From the NCBI RefSeq assembly GCF_004358425.1, contig NZ_CP037948.1, positions 1,612,001 to 1,676,000 on the forward strand: a DNA stretch of 64,000 bases. The letters are read 5' to 3'. How positions within the stretch are numbered: the first letter of the stretch is position 1; each line of letters opens with the position of its first letter. A program made the translations under genes and the position numbers. A model generated the notes under the pieces. The model saw only the letters and a list, made by a program, of their open reading frames with translations. It was not told where the DNA came from and searched no databases. The stretch is from Qipengyuania sediminis (lineage in GTDB: Bacteria > Pseudomonadota > Alphaproteobacteria > Sphingomonadales > Sphingomonadaceae). This document shows positions 44,420 to 53,581 of this stretch, piece by piece.

Positions 44420-46261
44420 CTACAGTCCGAGCGCAACTGCGCTCCAATAGGTGATTCCGGCGAACAGGTAAGCGAGCCCGAACAAATACGCCACCATGAA
44501 GGCAGGCCATTTCCAGCTGTTCGTTTCCCGCCGCGCGACTGCGATGGTCGATAGGCATTGCGGCGCGAACACGAACCAGGCGAGGAAGGCGAGCGCTGTC
44601 GGCAGGCTCCAGGCGCTCGCCAGGCGATCCGTCAATCCCTGGGCCTGCGCCTCCTCGTCGCCATCGATCGCATAGGTGGTGGCAAGCGCGCTCACAGCCA
44701 CCTCGCGCGCGGCCATGGCGGGGATGACGGCGAGGCTCATCTCGTGGTTGAAGCCGATCGGGGCGAGCACCGGGTGCAGCCCATCGGCGATCCGCCCCGC
44801 GATGCTGGCATCGAGCTGGCTCTGCCCCGGCTCAGCCCGCGGGAAGCTCAGCAAGACCCACAGCGCGATGGTGACCGCAAAGATGATGGTGCCGGCGCGG
44901 CGCAAGAATACCCAGGCGCGCTGCCACAAGCCGATCGCCAGGTCCTTCAAGCGCGGCATCTGGTACCGCGGCAGCTCCATGATGAAACCGCTTGCCGATC
45001 CCTTGGTCAGCGTGCCGCGCAGCAGCAAGGCCGCCGCCATCGCACCGAGGATACCCGCGAGATAGAGGGCGAATAGCACGAGGCCCTGAAGACCGATCCC
45101 GGGCCCCACGCTGGCCGCAGGGATGAAAGCAGCGATTATCACCGCATAGACCGGTAAACGCGCCGAACAGGTCATCAGCGGCGCAATGAGGATGGTGGTC
45201 AGCCGATCCTTGTGATCGGGGATCGAACGCGTCGCCATAATGCCAGGAATGGCGCAGGCGAAACTCGAAAGCAGCGGGATGAAGCTCTTTCCCGAAAGCC
45301 CCACCCCCGCCATCAGCCGGTCCATCAGGAAGGCGGCGCGCGCCATGTATCCTGAAGCCTCCATCACCAGGATGAAGGCGAAAAGGATTACGATCTGAGG
45401 CAGGAATACGATGACCGAGCCGACCCCGGCAAGCATACCCTGCGTAACGAAATCCTGCGCCAACCCGGCGGGCAGCACGGCAGTCGCCCAGTCGCTCATC
45501 GCACCGATCCCGCCTTCGAGCGCGTCGGCGAAGGGAGTCGCCCAGGCGAATACGGCCTGAAACATCACGAACAGCAGCGCGAACAGGATGAATGGCCCCG
45601 CCCAGGGGTGAAGCAGAACCCGGTCGAGCCCGCTGGCGAGCGTGTGCCGCGTGCTTCGGGCAAGGACCGCCGCCTGCGCCATCGTGCGAGCGGCGAGCCT
45701 TCGCTCGGGCAGCGTCAGGTGGCGGGTGGGGCGGGGGGATCTGGCGGGGCCGGCCCCGGCGACGGCAATGGCCTCTGTCAACTCAGCAAGCCCACGCCGC
45801 CGCACCGCCACGGTCGGCACGACCGGAACGCCGAGCGCTTCCGACAGCGCGGCGGGATCGAGGGTCAGCCCGTCGCGCTCCGCCATATCGATCATGTTGA
45901 GCGCGACCACGGTTGGTCGCCCGAGCTCCAGCACTTCCTGCGCGAAGACCAGGTGCTGCTCCAGATTGGCCGCGTCGAGCACCAGCACCAGCACCTGAGG
46001 CGCAGCCTCCCCCGCGAAATTGCCACGCACGACTTCGCTTGTGACTGCCTCATCAGGGCTCGCCGCATCGAAGCTATAGGCGCCCGGAAGATCGATCAGT
46101 TCGACCGGCTCCCCGCTAGGCAGCAGCAGGCGGCCCGCCTTCCGCTCCACAGTGACGCCGGGATAATTGGCGATCTTCTGCCGCGCGCCCGTCAGCGCAT
46201 TGAACAGCGCGCTCTTGCCGGCATTGGGATTGCCGACCAGCGCGGCGGTGCGGCGCTGCAT
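44420..46261 (-). CDS. feoB: ferrous iron transport protein B
   Basis: GTP-driven Fe(II) uptake across the inner membrane. 613 residues from ATG 46261, shorter than E. coli FeoB (773). The N-terminal G domain has G1 [16 protein letters not shown], the G2 Thr in YPGVTVERK and G3 DLPGAY; G4 is present as LNMID. The membrane part has the two Gate motifs, with [16 protein letters not shown] and [13 protein letters not shown]. Start overlaps the feoA stop by one base (TGATG). Confidence 0.96.
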   Translation of the reverse strand: MQRRTAALVGNPNAGKSALFNALTGARQKIANYPGVTVERKAGRLLLPSGEPVELIDLPGAYSFDAASPDEAVTSEVVRGNFAGEAAPQVLVLVLDAANLEQHLVFAQEVLELGRPTVVALNMIDMAERDGLTLDPAALSEALGVPVVPTVAVRRRGLAELTEAIAVAGAGPARSPRPTRHLTLPERRLAARTMAQAAVLARSTRHTLASGLDRVLLHPWAGPFILFALLFVMFQAVFAWATPFADALEGGIGAMSDWATAVLPAGLAQDFVTQGMLAGVGSVIVFLPQIVILFAFILVMEASGYMARAAFLMDRLMAGVGLSGKSFIPLLSSFACAIPGIMATRSIPDHKDRLTTILIAPLMTCSARLPVYAVIIAAFIPAASVGPGIGLQGLVLFALYLAGILGAMAAALLLRGTLTKGSASGFIMELPRYQMPRLKDLAIGLWQRAWVFLRRAGTIIFAVTIALWVLLSFPRAEPGQSQLDASIAGRIADGLHPVLAPIGFNHEMSLAVIPAMAAREVAVSALATTYAIDGDEEAQAQGLTDRLASAWSLPTALAFLAWFVFAPQCLSTIAVARRETNSWKWPAFMVAYLFGLAYLFAGITYWSAVALGL

Positions 46262-46500
46262 CAGCTGGTGCCGACCACGATGGCGCGGGCATGGCCCCGC
46301 CGAATCGCCACCGTCATGCTGCCGATCCGCACCGCCAGCGGATCCCGCGCCGCGAAGACGCCGCGATGCGCAATGCTTACTTGCGCCCCTGCATCGAGCC
46401 CGAGTGCCTGCAACCGCTTGGCCTCGTCCAGCGCAAGCGCACCCCAATCAACCGACGCGATCGTGGCCTTCTTTCCCGTTGGAAGCTCGTCCAGCGTCAT
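46261..46500 (-). CDS. feoA: ferrous iron transport protein A
   Basis: A 79-residue SH3-like cytoplasmic partner of FeoB. The pattern LDELPTGKKATIASVD, then RLQALGLDAGAQVSIAHRG and RDPLAVRIGSMTVAIRR is the FeoA domain from end to end. First gene of the feoAB pair; translation is coupled to feoB. A Fur-like palindrome lies 29 bases upstream. Confidence 0.94.
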   Translation of the reverse strand: MTLDELPTGKKATIASVDWGALALDEAKRLQALGLDAGAQVSIAHRGVFAARDPLAVRIGSMTVAIRRGHARAIVVGTS

Positions 46501-46528
46501 CGCGCCCCCCTATGGGGCGAGGCGGGTA

Positions 46529-46547
46529 ATTGCAACCGATTTGCAAT
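46529..46547. promoter_or_regulatory. Fur-like operator upstream of feoAB
   Basis: Perfect inverted repeat ATTGCAA-CCGAT-TTGCAAT, 19 bases, 29 bases upstream of the feoA ATG. The size and the ATTGCAA-type half sites match the Fur/Mur class of operators in alphaproteobacteria, and iron-repressed feoAB is the expected target. The exact regulator (Fur, Irr or another) is inference. Confidence 0.65.
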
Positions 46548-46566
46548 AGCGCAAAAGCGCCAGTGC

Positions 46567-47232
46567 CTACCGAGCCGGGTAGCGCAGGCGCCCAATGAAC
46601 CGCAGCGGCGAAAACCTTTCGCCCTGCGGCTGCAGCCATTGGCGCTTGAAGGTTTCGAACCGCATCACGCCCTCGATCCTGCGCTCGAGAAAGGCGGCCG
46701 TCTCGGCCTTGCCCTCGCTTTGGTCACTGACGAAAACTGCCAAGGTCGCGCCGTAAAGGGAGGCGAGGATCGCGCGCTTCGAATAGTGGTTCCAGTCCGT
46801 CGCGGTATCGCCCGCGAGCCGCCACATGATGTCCGCGCTGCGCCACCCGGTCCTCAGTGCCGCGGCGACGTTCTGGGGCATTGCCATGATCGCAAGCGCG
46901 CGGCGCAGCGCTTCTTCCTGGGGCGCGACCGCGTCCAAGCGGTATTGTACGAGGCTACGGATGCGTTCCCTGATCTTGATCGTGGCAAGCCTCTCGACAG
47001 GAAGCGCAGCCGCCATTCCGCTGTCGATTGTCTCGATCCATGCGCCGATCATATCCATCGCGCCGCCCGGAAAGGCGAGCCTTGCGACATCCGCGTCCAC
47101 GCCGCTCATCCGCGCCGCATCGGTCAGCGCGGTATCGCTCCAGCCATCGAAGATCGCCGCGTCGGCGATGGCGGGGGCGAGGGCCAGGCGCAGCTCATCG
47201 AGCGTCTGACCGGCGGGGGGGGGAGCGCTCAC
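46567..47232 (-). CDS. COQ9 family protein
   Basis: Ubiquinone-biosynthesis accessory protein, related to eukaryotic COQ9 and TetR-like in fold. 221 residues with a GTG start at 47232 that overlaps the stop of the ankyrin gene; the longer upstream frame is antisense-like within that gene. Conserved features: FDGWSDTALTDAARMSGVD, AMPQNVAAALRTGWRSADIMW (split) and TDWNHYSKRAILASLYGAT, the typical COQ9 NWYTKR/NHYSKR block. It may deliver lipid precursors to COQ7-type hydroxylases. Confidence 0.92.
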   Translation of the reverse strand: MSAPPPAGQTLDELRLALAPAIADAAIFDGWSDTALTDAARMSGVDADVARLAFPGGAMDMIGAWIETIDSGMAAALPVERLATIKIRERIRSLVQYRLDAVAPQEEALRRALAIMAMPQNVAAALRTGWRSADIMWRLAGDTATDWNHYSKRAILASLYGATLAVFVSDQSEGKAETAAFLERRIEGVMRFETFKRQWLQPQGERFSPLRFIGRLRYPAR

Positions 47233-47840
47233 ACGCCGGGCCCGTAGGTCTTGGCAGCGCGCGCCTTGCGCGCGGCGGTGGCCTTGTCGAGTTCCGCTGC
47301 GATACCGCTCTGCGGGCCCTGCAACGCCGCATAATCGCGCGCATTGCGGCCCGAATTGTCGCTGCGATCCGGATTGGCCCCCGCAGCGAGCAGCGCCCGC
47401 ACCAGGGCCACATCGCGCCGATGGACCGCGGCGATGAGCGGGGTTTCCCCCGCCGAATTGGTGAGATCGACCGCAGCGCCTCGCGCCACAAGAAGCTCCA
47501 CTCCGTCGCCCCATCCCAGATTGACCGCGAGCTGTAGCGGCGTCGAACCGTTGCGATCGGCGAGGTTCGGGTTCGCCCCCCGCCCCAAGAGGAACCGCAA
47601 CCACACCGCATCGCGCCGCGCGACGACATGATGCAGCGCGGTCTCTCCGGTAACGATGTCCCGCGTGTTGACGACCACCGAGCCGGGCTTGTCCAGAGCG
47701 GCGGTGACCGCATCGCCGTCGCGCGCCTTCACTGCTTTGAGGAACTCGAACCCTTCACCCATGATCTGCGCCCCGGCGGGGCCGGCAATCAATGCGGCGG
47801 CGAGACCAAGCGTCGCTCCGACGCGTTTCAAACGATGCAT
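47229..47840 (-). CDS. exported ankyrin repeat protein
   Basis: A 203-residue protein with a signal peptide (GATLGLAAALIAGPAGAQ, residues 9-26) and three to four ankyrin repeats: TGETALHHVVARRDAVWLRF, GSTPLQLAVNLGWGDGVELL and AGETPLIAAVHRRDVALVRA, each with the T-P-L-x-x-A core and the ANPN/ANPD turn. Probably periplasmic protein-protein binding. Translationally coupled to COQ9. Confidence 0.9.
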   Translation of the reverse strand: MHRLKRVGATLGLAAALIAGPAGAQIMGEGFEFLKAVKARDGDAVTAALDKPGSVVVNTRDIVTGETALHHVVARRDAVWLRFLLGRGANPNLADRNGSTPLQLAVNLGWGDGVELLVARGAAVDLTNSAGETPLIAAVHRRDVALVRALLAAGANPDRSDNSGRNARDYAALQGPQSGIAAELDKATAARKARAAKTYGPGV

Positions 47841-47914
47841 CGTGCTGTCCGTATCATCGAGTTTTGCGCGCCACGCGCGGCGCGGCGCCCTTGCGAATGA
47901 GCTGTTAGCAGACC

Positions 47915-48529
47915 ATGAACCGCGAAGCCATGCACCGCATTCTGTCACTTGCGATCGCCCCGCTCGTTCTGATCCTCGCGGGATGCGGCGCCGCGCCGCT
48001 GGGCCCATCGACCAACGGCGTTGACCTGCGCGGTTCTAATCTCGGCGGTGATTTCGAACTTACCGACAAGACCGGCCGGACGGTCCATTGGGACGACTTC
48101 GCGGGCCGCTATCGTATCGTCTACTTCGGCTACACTTGGTGTCCCGACATTTGCCCTACCGATGTCCAGCGGATGACCCAGGGATTGCGGCTCTTCGCAC
48201 GCGAGCACCCGGCGCTGGCCAAAAAGATCCAGCCAATCTTCATAACCGTGGATCCCGAACGCGACACGCCCGCCAAGGTCGGTGAGTTCGCGGCCGCCTT
48301 CCATCCCGATCTGATCGGACTTACCGGAACGCGCGAGCAGATCGAGGCTGCGAAGACCGCGTTCAAGGCCTTTTCACGCAAGGGCGAGACGCAGCCGAAC
48401 GGCGGTTACCTCGTCGATCATTCGAACCTCGCCTATCTGTTTGCGCCCGATGGCAAGCCGCTTGGCACGCTGCCCACCGACAAGGGGCCTGAGGCGGTAG
48501 CGGCGGAATTGGCCGGATGGGTGCGCTGA
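47915..48529 (+). CDS. SCO1/SenC family copper chaperone lipoprotein
   Basis: Copper delivery to the CuA site of cytochrome oxidase or a thiol-disulfide role. 204 residues (an internal ATG at 47930 is an alternative start). Lipobox LILAGC; the copper-binding CxxxC is YTWCPDICPTD (about residues 74-84), and the distant conserved His is in YLVDHSNLAYLF. No oxidase genes are next to it. Confidence 0.94.
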   Translation: MNREAMHRILSLAIAPLVLILAGCGAAPLGPSTNGVDLRGSNLGGDFELTDKTGRTVHWDDFAGRYRIVYFGYTWCPDICPTDVQRMTQGLRLFAREHPALAKKIQPIFITVDPERDTPAKVGEFAAAFHPDLIGLTGTREQIEAAKTAFKAFSRKGETQPNGGYLVDHSNLAYLFAPDGKPLGTLPTDKGPEAVAAELAGWVR

Positions 48530-48975
48530 GGCCGCGCTTCTGGGAGCTTCCGCTCGGCGCGCTGACCCCGCCCGAATGGGAGGCGCTTTGCGATGGCTGC
48601 GGCCGGTGCTGCCTCCACAAGCTTGAGGATGAGGATACGGGCGAAATTGCGGAAACCAACGTCGCGTGCACCTTGCTCGATACGAGCACCGCGCGTTGCC
48701 GCGACTATGCGGGCCGAAAGGCACGAGTGCCCGATTGCCTGCGCCTGACTTTGAAGATTGTCGATACGGTCGAATGGCTGCCCGCAACCTGCGCCTACCG
48801 GCTCCGCGCGGCGGGGGCACCCCTGCCCGCATGGCATTATCTCAATTCGGGATCGTTCGACGAGGTTCGCATGGCGGGGGTCTCAGCGGCGGGGCGGGTC
48901 GTCAGCGAGGAGGTTGCAGGTCCGCTCGAACATCACATCTGCGATTGGCCCGACGGCCCGGAGGGCGGCGGGTGA
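48517..48975 (+). CDS. YcgN/UPF0260 cysteine-cluster protein
   Basis: A 152-residue protein with the family's eight-cysteine pattern: CDGCGRCCLHKLED (four Cys near residue 25-32), CTLLDTSTARCRDYAGRK and PDCL, then CAYRL and HHICDW. The cluster probably binds a metal or iron-sulfur centre; function unknown. It starts 13 bases before the SCO stop and ends overlapping the next gene, so the three form one unit. Confidence 0.92.
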   Translation: MGALRPRFWELPLGALTPPEWEALCDGCGRCCLHKLEDEDTGEIAETNVACTLLDTSTARCRDYAGRKARVPDCLRLTLKIVDTVEWLPATCAYRLRAAGAPLPAWHYLNSGSFDEVRMAGVSAAGRVVSEEVAGPLEHHICDWPDGPEGGG

Positions 48976-49694
48976 TCGAATGGCTGCGCGTGCCGCCGTC
49001 CGACCCGGCGATCGCTCTGGCTGGGCGTACCGTTCCGATCCACTTGACCCGCCACCCACGCGCGCGCCGCTTGACGATGCGGCTCGCCCCGGATGGCACA
49101 GCGGTGCGGATTACCTTGCCCCGCTGGTGCCGCCGCGCCGATGCGCTGGCCTTCGCCGTTGCGCGCAAGGCCTGGCTCGAGACGCAGCTTGAAGCCGTTG
49201 TGCCGCGCGCCGATCCGTTCGAACGCGGCACGCTGCGCTACCGGGGCGAGCAGATCGCGCTGCACTGGCGGCCCGATGCGCCGCGCCGGCCCGTCCCCGC
49301 CGAACGAAGCCTCACACTCGGCGGCCCGCGCGAAACGGTGACGAACCGCCTTCGACGCTGGCTCGAGGAGGAGGGGCTACGGCTGTCGCGGGACGATCTC
49401 GCTGACTATTGCGCGCGCGCCGGCCAAACCCAGCCCCATCTGCGATTGAGCCGCGCGGCGCGGCGCTGGGGCAGTTGCTCCAGCAAGAATGTCGTACGCA
49501 TCAATTGGCGGCTGGTCATGGCCCCCGATTTCGTTCGCCGTTCGGTGGTGGCGCATGAGGTCGCGCATCTCGTCCATTTCGATCACGGCGCGCGCTTCCA
49601 CGCCTTGCTGGAAGATCTTTACGAAGGTGCGATCGCGGATGCGGACGCGTGGCTGCGCACGCATGGGCGCACGCTCTACGCTGATTTCGGCTGA
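48972..49694 (+). CDS. YgjP/SprT-like (M48-type) metallopeptidase domain protein
   Basis: A 240-residue protein with GTG start overlapping the YcgN stop (GTGA). The DUF45/YgjP core is complete: LSRAARRWGSCSSKNVVRIN and the zinc motif VVAHEVAHLVHFDHGARFH (HExxH with a downstream His). Cytoplasmic metalloprotease family; substrate unknown. Conserved N-terminal LTRHPRARRLTMRLAPDG is the family beta-strand region. Confidence 0.92.
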   Translation: MIEWLRVPPSDPAIALAGRTVPIHLTRHPRARRLTMRLAPDGTAVRITLPRWCRRADALAFAVARKAWLETQLEAVVPRADPFERGTLRYRGEQIALHWRPDAPRRPVPAERSLTLGGPRETVTNRLRRWLEEEGLRLSRDDLADYCARAGQTQPHLRLSRAARRWGSCSSKNVVRINWRLVMAPDFVRRSVVAHEVAHLVHFDHGARFHALLEDLYEGAIADADAWLRTHGRTLYADFG

Positions 49695-49733
49695 GACTGG
49701 CGCGCGCTGTCAGGAAGCCTTATCTTCGCCGCC

Positions 49734-50180
49734 ATGCGACTCTCCCCCCGCTACAACCCCGCCGGTGGCATTGCCGACTTCTGGCAGCAGATCCGCCGCC
49801 CCACGCCCTATCGCTGGCCCATCCTCGGATTGTCATTGCTCAGCACCTTCGGGCTTATGTTTTGGCTGACGCAGGAAAGGGTCTTCATCACCCCCCCGCC
49901 GCCCAAGGTCTCTTTCATCTCCACGCTGGAGCCGGGACGCAGCGATACCGAGATCATCGCCGCGAACCTCGCCAACCAGGAGCGCAAGGAGCGGTTGGCG
50001 GCCGAACAGGCGGCGCGCGATGAAAAGGTCAAGGATGCCTATCGCGCGCTCGGCCGCGCGACCGGGCTTGATGTCGACGCGATGGAACGCCGGATCGCGG
50101 AAGAGCGGCGCGCCGAGGCCGCGGCGGCAGAGGCGGCGCGGGCAGGAACGGCGGCAGGGATTGCACCCGCCGCGCAGTGA
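49734..50180 (+). CDS. single-pass membrane protein with coiled-coil tail
   Basis: A 148-residue protein: hydrophilic start, one membrane helix (WPILGLSLLSTFGLMFWLT, residues 28-46), then a periplasmic region with VFITPPPPKVSFISTLEPGR and a highly charged Glu/Arg/Ala coiled coil from residue 80 on. No family recognised, though similar small proteins sit upstream of ribD in sphingomonads. The stop overlaps the start region of ribD. Confidence 0.7.
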   Translation: MRLSPRYNPAGGIADFWQQIRRPTPYRWPILGLSLLSTFGLMFWLTQERVFITPPPPKVSFISTLEPGRSDTEIIAANLANQERKERLAAEQAARDEKVKDAYRALGRATGLDVDAMERRIAEERRAEAAAAEAARAGTAAGIAPAAQ

Positions 50181-51144
50181 CACCGACTGGCTGGACGCGG
50201 CGGCGCGGCTGGCGCTTCGCGCGCGGCCGCTAAGCCGGCCCAACCCCGCCGTCGGCGCCATACTCGTCAAGGACGGCCGCGTCGTCGGACGTGGCTGGAC
50301 TCAGCCGGGCGGCCGACCGCATGCCGAAGCGATGGCGCTTGCCATGGCCGGCCCCGGGGCCCGCGGCACTACCGCATTTGTCACCCTTGAACCCTGCGCG
50401 CATCGTTCCGGACGGGGCCCTGCCTGCGCCGATGCGCTCGCCGAGGCGGGGGTCGCGCGGGTCGTCGCAGGGTCTTGCGATCCCGACCCACGCACCGCCG
50501 GGGCGGGGATATCCGGGCTCGAGAAGGCGGGAATCGCGGCGCAGGTCATGAACCATCCTGCGAGCATCGCCAGCCTCGCCGGCTACCTGACCCGCACCCG
50601 CCTTGGGCGCCCGCACGTGACGCTCAAGCTCGCGACCTCGCTCGACGGGGCGATTGCGCTCGGCGATGGTAGCAGCCGCTGGATTACGGGCGAGGTGGCC
50701 CGCGCGCATGTCCACAGCCGCCGCTCTATCGCCGATGCGATCCTGGTCGGGGGGGAGACCTGGCGACAGGATTCGCCGCGACTCGACGTGCGGCTTCCCG
50801 GGCTGCAGGCGCGCAGTCCGGAATGCTGGGTGCTTACTTCCGGTCATTGCGCAGGAGCCCGCACTATTGCCGCCCCGGAACAGATCGCCGACATGGCGGG
50901 GGTTCAATATATCTATGTCGAAGGCGGTGCCTCCACCGCCGCGGCCTTCCTCGCCGCTGATCTTGTCGACCGGATCGAGCTTTACACCGCTCCTATCCTG
51001 ATCGGTGGCGGGCGGACGGCGATCGGCGATATCGGGCTTTCCGACCTTGCCGCGGCGCAGGGCCGTTGGGTGCTTACCGAGCAGCGCCGGCTTGGCAGCG
51101 ACGGCTTCGCCGCCTACCAGCGCGTGCGATGTTCACCGGCATAG
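50161..51144 (+). CDS. ribD: bifunctional riboflavin deaminase/reductase RibD
   Basis: Second and third steps of riboflavin synthesis. The product is about 327 residues if it starts at the TTG at 50161 (no ATG is near, so the start is uncertain). The deaminase domain has the zinc site GGRPHAEAMAL and EPCAHRSGRGPAC; the reductase domain has VTLKLATSLDGAIALGDGSS, DAILVGGETWRQDSPRL and YIYVEGGASTAAAFL. It is shorter than the E. coli enzyme (367), with the loss in the reductase linker region around residue 225. ribE overlaps its end by 16 bases. Confidence 0.93.
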   Translation: MHPPRSDTDWLDAAARLALRARPLSRPNPAVGAILVKDGRVVGRGWTQPGGRPHAEAMALAMAGPGARGTTAFVTLEPCAHRSGRGPACADALAEAGVARVVAGSCDPDPRTAGAGISGLEKAGIAAQVMNHPASIASLAGYLTRTRLGRPHVTLKLATSLDGAIALGDGSSRWITGEVARAHVHSRRSIADAILVGGETWRQDSPRLDVRLPGLQARSPECWVLTSGHCAGARTIAAPEQIADMAGVQYIYVEGGASTAAAFLAADLVDRIELYTAPILIGGGRTAIGDIGLSDLAAAQGRWVLTEQRRLGSDGFAAYQRVRCSPA

Positions 51145-51749
51145 TCACCGCCATCGGCACCATCGTCACCGCCGAGGCGCGCGGCGATCTCCGCCTGCGC
51201 ATCTCCTGCCCCTGGGACCCCGCCCGGATCGCGATCGGCGCCTCGATCGCTTGCTCGGGCGTCTGTCTGACGGTGGTCGAGACCGGCGGGGCGGCAGGGG
51301 ACATGTGGTTCGCGGTCGATGTCTCCGGCGAAACCCAAAGCCGCACCGGCGCCGGGATGTGGGAGCCCGGACGGCGTCTCAATCTCGAACCGGCGCTGAA
51401 ACTCGGCGACGAGATGGGCGGACACCTCGTCACCGGTCATGTCGATGCGGTCGGAGAGATTGTGGAGCGCGGACGCGAGGGCGGTTCGACCCGGCTCGCC
51501 GTTCGCGCCCCCGCTGCTATCGCCGGCCTTATCGCACCCAAAGGCTCGATCACGGTGGACGGCGTATCGCTGACGGTAAACACGGTGTCCGACGAACCCG
51601 ATGGCGCGGTGATCTTCGCACTCAATATAATCCCGCATACGGGGGAGGTGACGACGCTGGGAGCGCTGGGACCAGGCGACAGCGTCAATCTCGAAATCGA
51701 CATTCTCGCGCGGTATCTTCAGCGGATGCGGAGCCTCAAGACGCACTGA
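51129..51749 (+). CDS. ribE: riboflavin synthase alpha chain
   Basis: Converts two lumazines into riboflavin. 206 residues from ATG 51129 (MFTGIVTAIGTI, the classic start). Two lumazine-binding barrels: MGGHLVTGHVDAVGEI in repeat 1-2 border and GSITVDGVSLTVN in repeat 2. Overlaps ribD by 16 bases, implying coupled translation. No FMN riboswitch was seen upstream of ribD. Confidence 0.95.
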   Translation: MFTGIVTAIGTIVTAEARGDLRLRISCPWDPARIAIGASIACSGVCLTVVETGGAAGDMWFAVDVSGETQSRTGAGMWEPGRRLNLEPALKLGDEMGGHLVTGHVDAVGEIVERGREGGSTRLAVRAPAAIAGLIAPKGSITVDGVSLTVNTVSDEPDGAVIFALNIIPHTGEVTTLGALGPGDSVNLEIDILARYLQRMRSLKTH

Positions 51750-52296
51750 GCGGGCCATCTGCGAACCCCGCGCGGTCGATGGCGTAGAAGACGTGAGCGA
51801 AGGTCCGCCCGTCGGGATAGGCGATGTTCTCGGTCAGCGGCATGATCTGGCCGCCGATCTTCTCCATCGCCCGGCGCGAGCGAAGATTGTCCGCGCCGAT
51901 GCGGAACACCGCCGACCCGGCGTGCCGGAACAGATGCGTCAGCATCAGCCGCTTCACCTCGCGGTTGGTCGTGCCGCCCCAGTGATTGCGCGCGAGGAAG
52001 GTCCAGCCGATCTCGATCGCGTCCGGAACCTTCGCGCTCGGCCGGTATTGCGACGAGCCGATGATGCGCGCCGTCGCCCGTTCCAGGATCGCGAGCGCGC
52101 CGTGATGCGCCAGCGCGTCGTCGAACATCGCATCAAAAACGGGCCGCTGCCAGCGGTCATGCATCGGGTGCAGCGCCCAGAGCGCGGGATCCGAGGCGAC
52201 GGCGTAAAGGGCTTCCCGGTCCGCCACCGCCAGGGGTCGCAATAGGACAGTTTCGCCCTCGAGCCGCGGCTGCCTATCCACCCCGCGCCGCGACAT
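51736..52296 (-). CDS. GNAT acetyltransferase (RimJ/RimL-like)
   Basis: A 186-residue acetyltransferase. LEGETVLLRPLAVADREALY at the start, ILERATARIIGSSQYR and the IEIGWTFLARNHWGGTTNREVKRL block are the RimJ/RimL subtype (Acetyltransf_3). Acetyl-CoA loop region is atypical, as in this subtype. Substrate unknown. Converges on ribE. Confidence 0.88.
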   Translation of the reverse strand: MSRRGVDRQPRLEGETVLLRPLAVADREALYAVASDPALWALHPMHDRWQRPVFDAMFDDALAHHGALAILERATARIIGSSQYRPSAKVPDAIEIGWTFLARNHWGGTTNREVKRLMLTHLFRHAGSAVFRIGADNLRSRRAMEKIGGQIMPLTENIAYPDGRTFAHVFYAIDRAGFADGPLSAS

Positions 52297-53461
52297 TTGC
52301 CAGCGCGGTAATGAAACGCGGCGCGTTCTCCTGGGTCAGCCCGGCAACATTTATCCGCCCCGAACCCGCCATGTAGACGCCGTGATCGTGCCGCAGAGCC
52401 GCGATCTGATCCGCGTTCAGGGGCAGCATGGCGAACAACCCCTGCCCCCGCCCGATGGCGGCAAGACCAAGTCCCGGCACCTGGTTATCCGCCGCGGCCA
52501 GCAGCGCGCGCATCTCCCCCATTCGCGCGCGCATCCCTGCAAGCTCCAGTTGCCAATCCGCGGTCAAGGCCTCGTCGCCCAGCACCAGCCGCGCCGCCGC
52601 CGCGCCGTGGTCGGGCGGCATGGACCACGCCGCGCGCGCCAGCGCATTGGCGTTGGATACCAGCGTATCGATCCGAGCGCCGTTCGCCGCCAGCATATAG
52701 AGCGCGCCGACCCGGTCCCGGTAGAGACCGAAGTTCTTGTCGCAGCTATAGGCAAGAAGCGCCTGCGGCACTGCGGCGAGTACCCCCCGCATCCCCGCCG
52801 CATCCTCTTCCATGCCCGCGCCAAGGCCGTGGTAAGCCAGATCGAGGATGGGCAATGCGGGGCTTTTCGAGAGCGCTCGCGCAATCCTGGCCCATTGTGC
52901 ACCGCTGTACTCAATGCCGGTGGGATTGTGGCAGCAGGCGTGCAGCAGAACGCAACTCTCCGGACCCGCTTCCCCGATAGCAGAAAGCAGCGCTGTAATG
53001 TCCGCCTCCCCGTCCGCTGTCGCATGGGGGAAGGTCGCGGTCTCCAGCCCGAGATCGTCGAAGATCTGGCGATGGTTGGGCCAGCTCGGCACCCCCAGAT
53101 ACACCCGTTTCGCGCCCGCCTTGGCGGCCAGCGCTGCCGCCAGCCGCACGGCGCCGGTGCCGCCCGGCGTCTGCATCCCGGCCATCCGGCCTCGGTAATT
53201 CGCGTCCGTGCCAAAGACCCAGGGCATCAGCGCCTCAACGAAAGCCATGTCGCCTTCGGGCCCCAGATAGGCCTTGCTGTCCTGCGTCTCGAGCAGCCGC
53301 CGCTCCGCTGCCTTGATCGCGCCGAACACCGGGGTCGCTCCCACCGCGCTGCGATAGACACCCACGCCGAGATCGATCTTGTCGGGGCGCGAGTCTGCTT
53401 CGTGGAGTTTGATCAGCGCGAGCAGCGCATCGGCAGGTTGGGGCTGCAGCCTCTCGAGCAT
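52274..53461 (-). CDS. aromatic amino acid / aspartate aminotransferase (class I alpha)
   Basis: A 395-residue PLP enzyme of the AspC/TyrB kind. DKIDLGVGVYRSAVGATPVF near residue 27, TPGGTGAVRLAAAL, HACCHNPTGIEYS (Asn contact), PILDLAYHGLG and the PLP lysine in SCDKNFGLYRDRVG (about residue 243) are all present. TyrB-type aromatic specificity is probable but cannot be fixed by eye. Overlaps the acetyltransferase start by 23 bases on the same strand. Confidence 0.92.
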   Translation of the reverse strand: MLERLQPQPADALLALIKLHEADSRPDKIDLGVGVYRSAVGATPVFGAIKAAERRLLETQDSKAYLGPEGDMAFVEALMPWVFGTDANYRGRMAGMQTPGGTGAVRLAAALAAKAGAKRVYLGVPSWPNHRQIFDDLGLETATFPHATADGEADITALLSAIGEAGPESCVLLHACCHNPTGIEYSGAQWARIARALSKSPALPILDLAYHGLGAGMEEDAAGMRGVLAAVPQALLAYSCDKNFGLYRDRVGALYMLAANGARIDTLVSNANALARAAWSMPPDHGAAAARLVLGDEALTADWQLELAGMRARMGEMRALLAAADNQVPGLGLAAIGRGQGLFAMLPLNADQIAALRHDHGVYMAGSGRINVAGLTQENAPRFITALANVAARGG

Positions 53462-53581
53462 GGCCGCGCCTTTAGCGCGAAGGGGTGGGGCCGCAACCGG
53501 AATCGGTTGGGGGGAATTCCGGCGCGGCCCCGGCCAGACCTAGGCGATTATGTTATCGACCCGAAGGGCTGGCCTTTCGCT

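Noticed and set aside
53462..53581. Terminator between the aminotransferase and DUF1134 genes
   Set aside because: A CGAAAGG/CCCTTCG-like hairpin can be drawn but has a mismatch and no T-tract.
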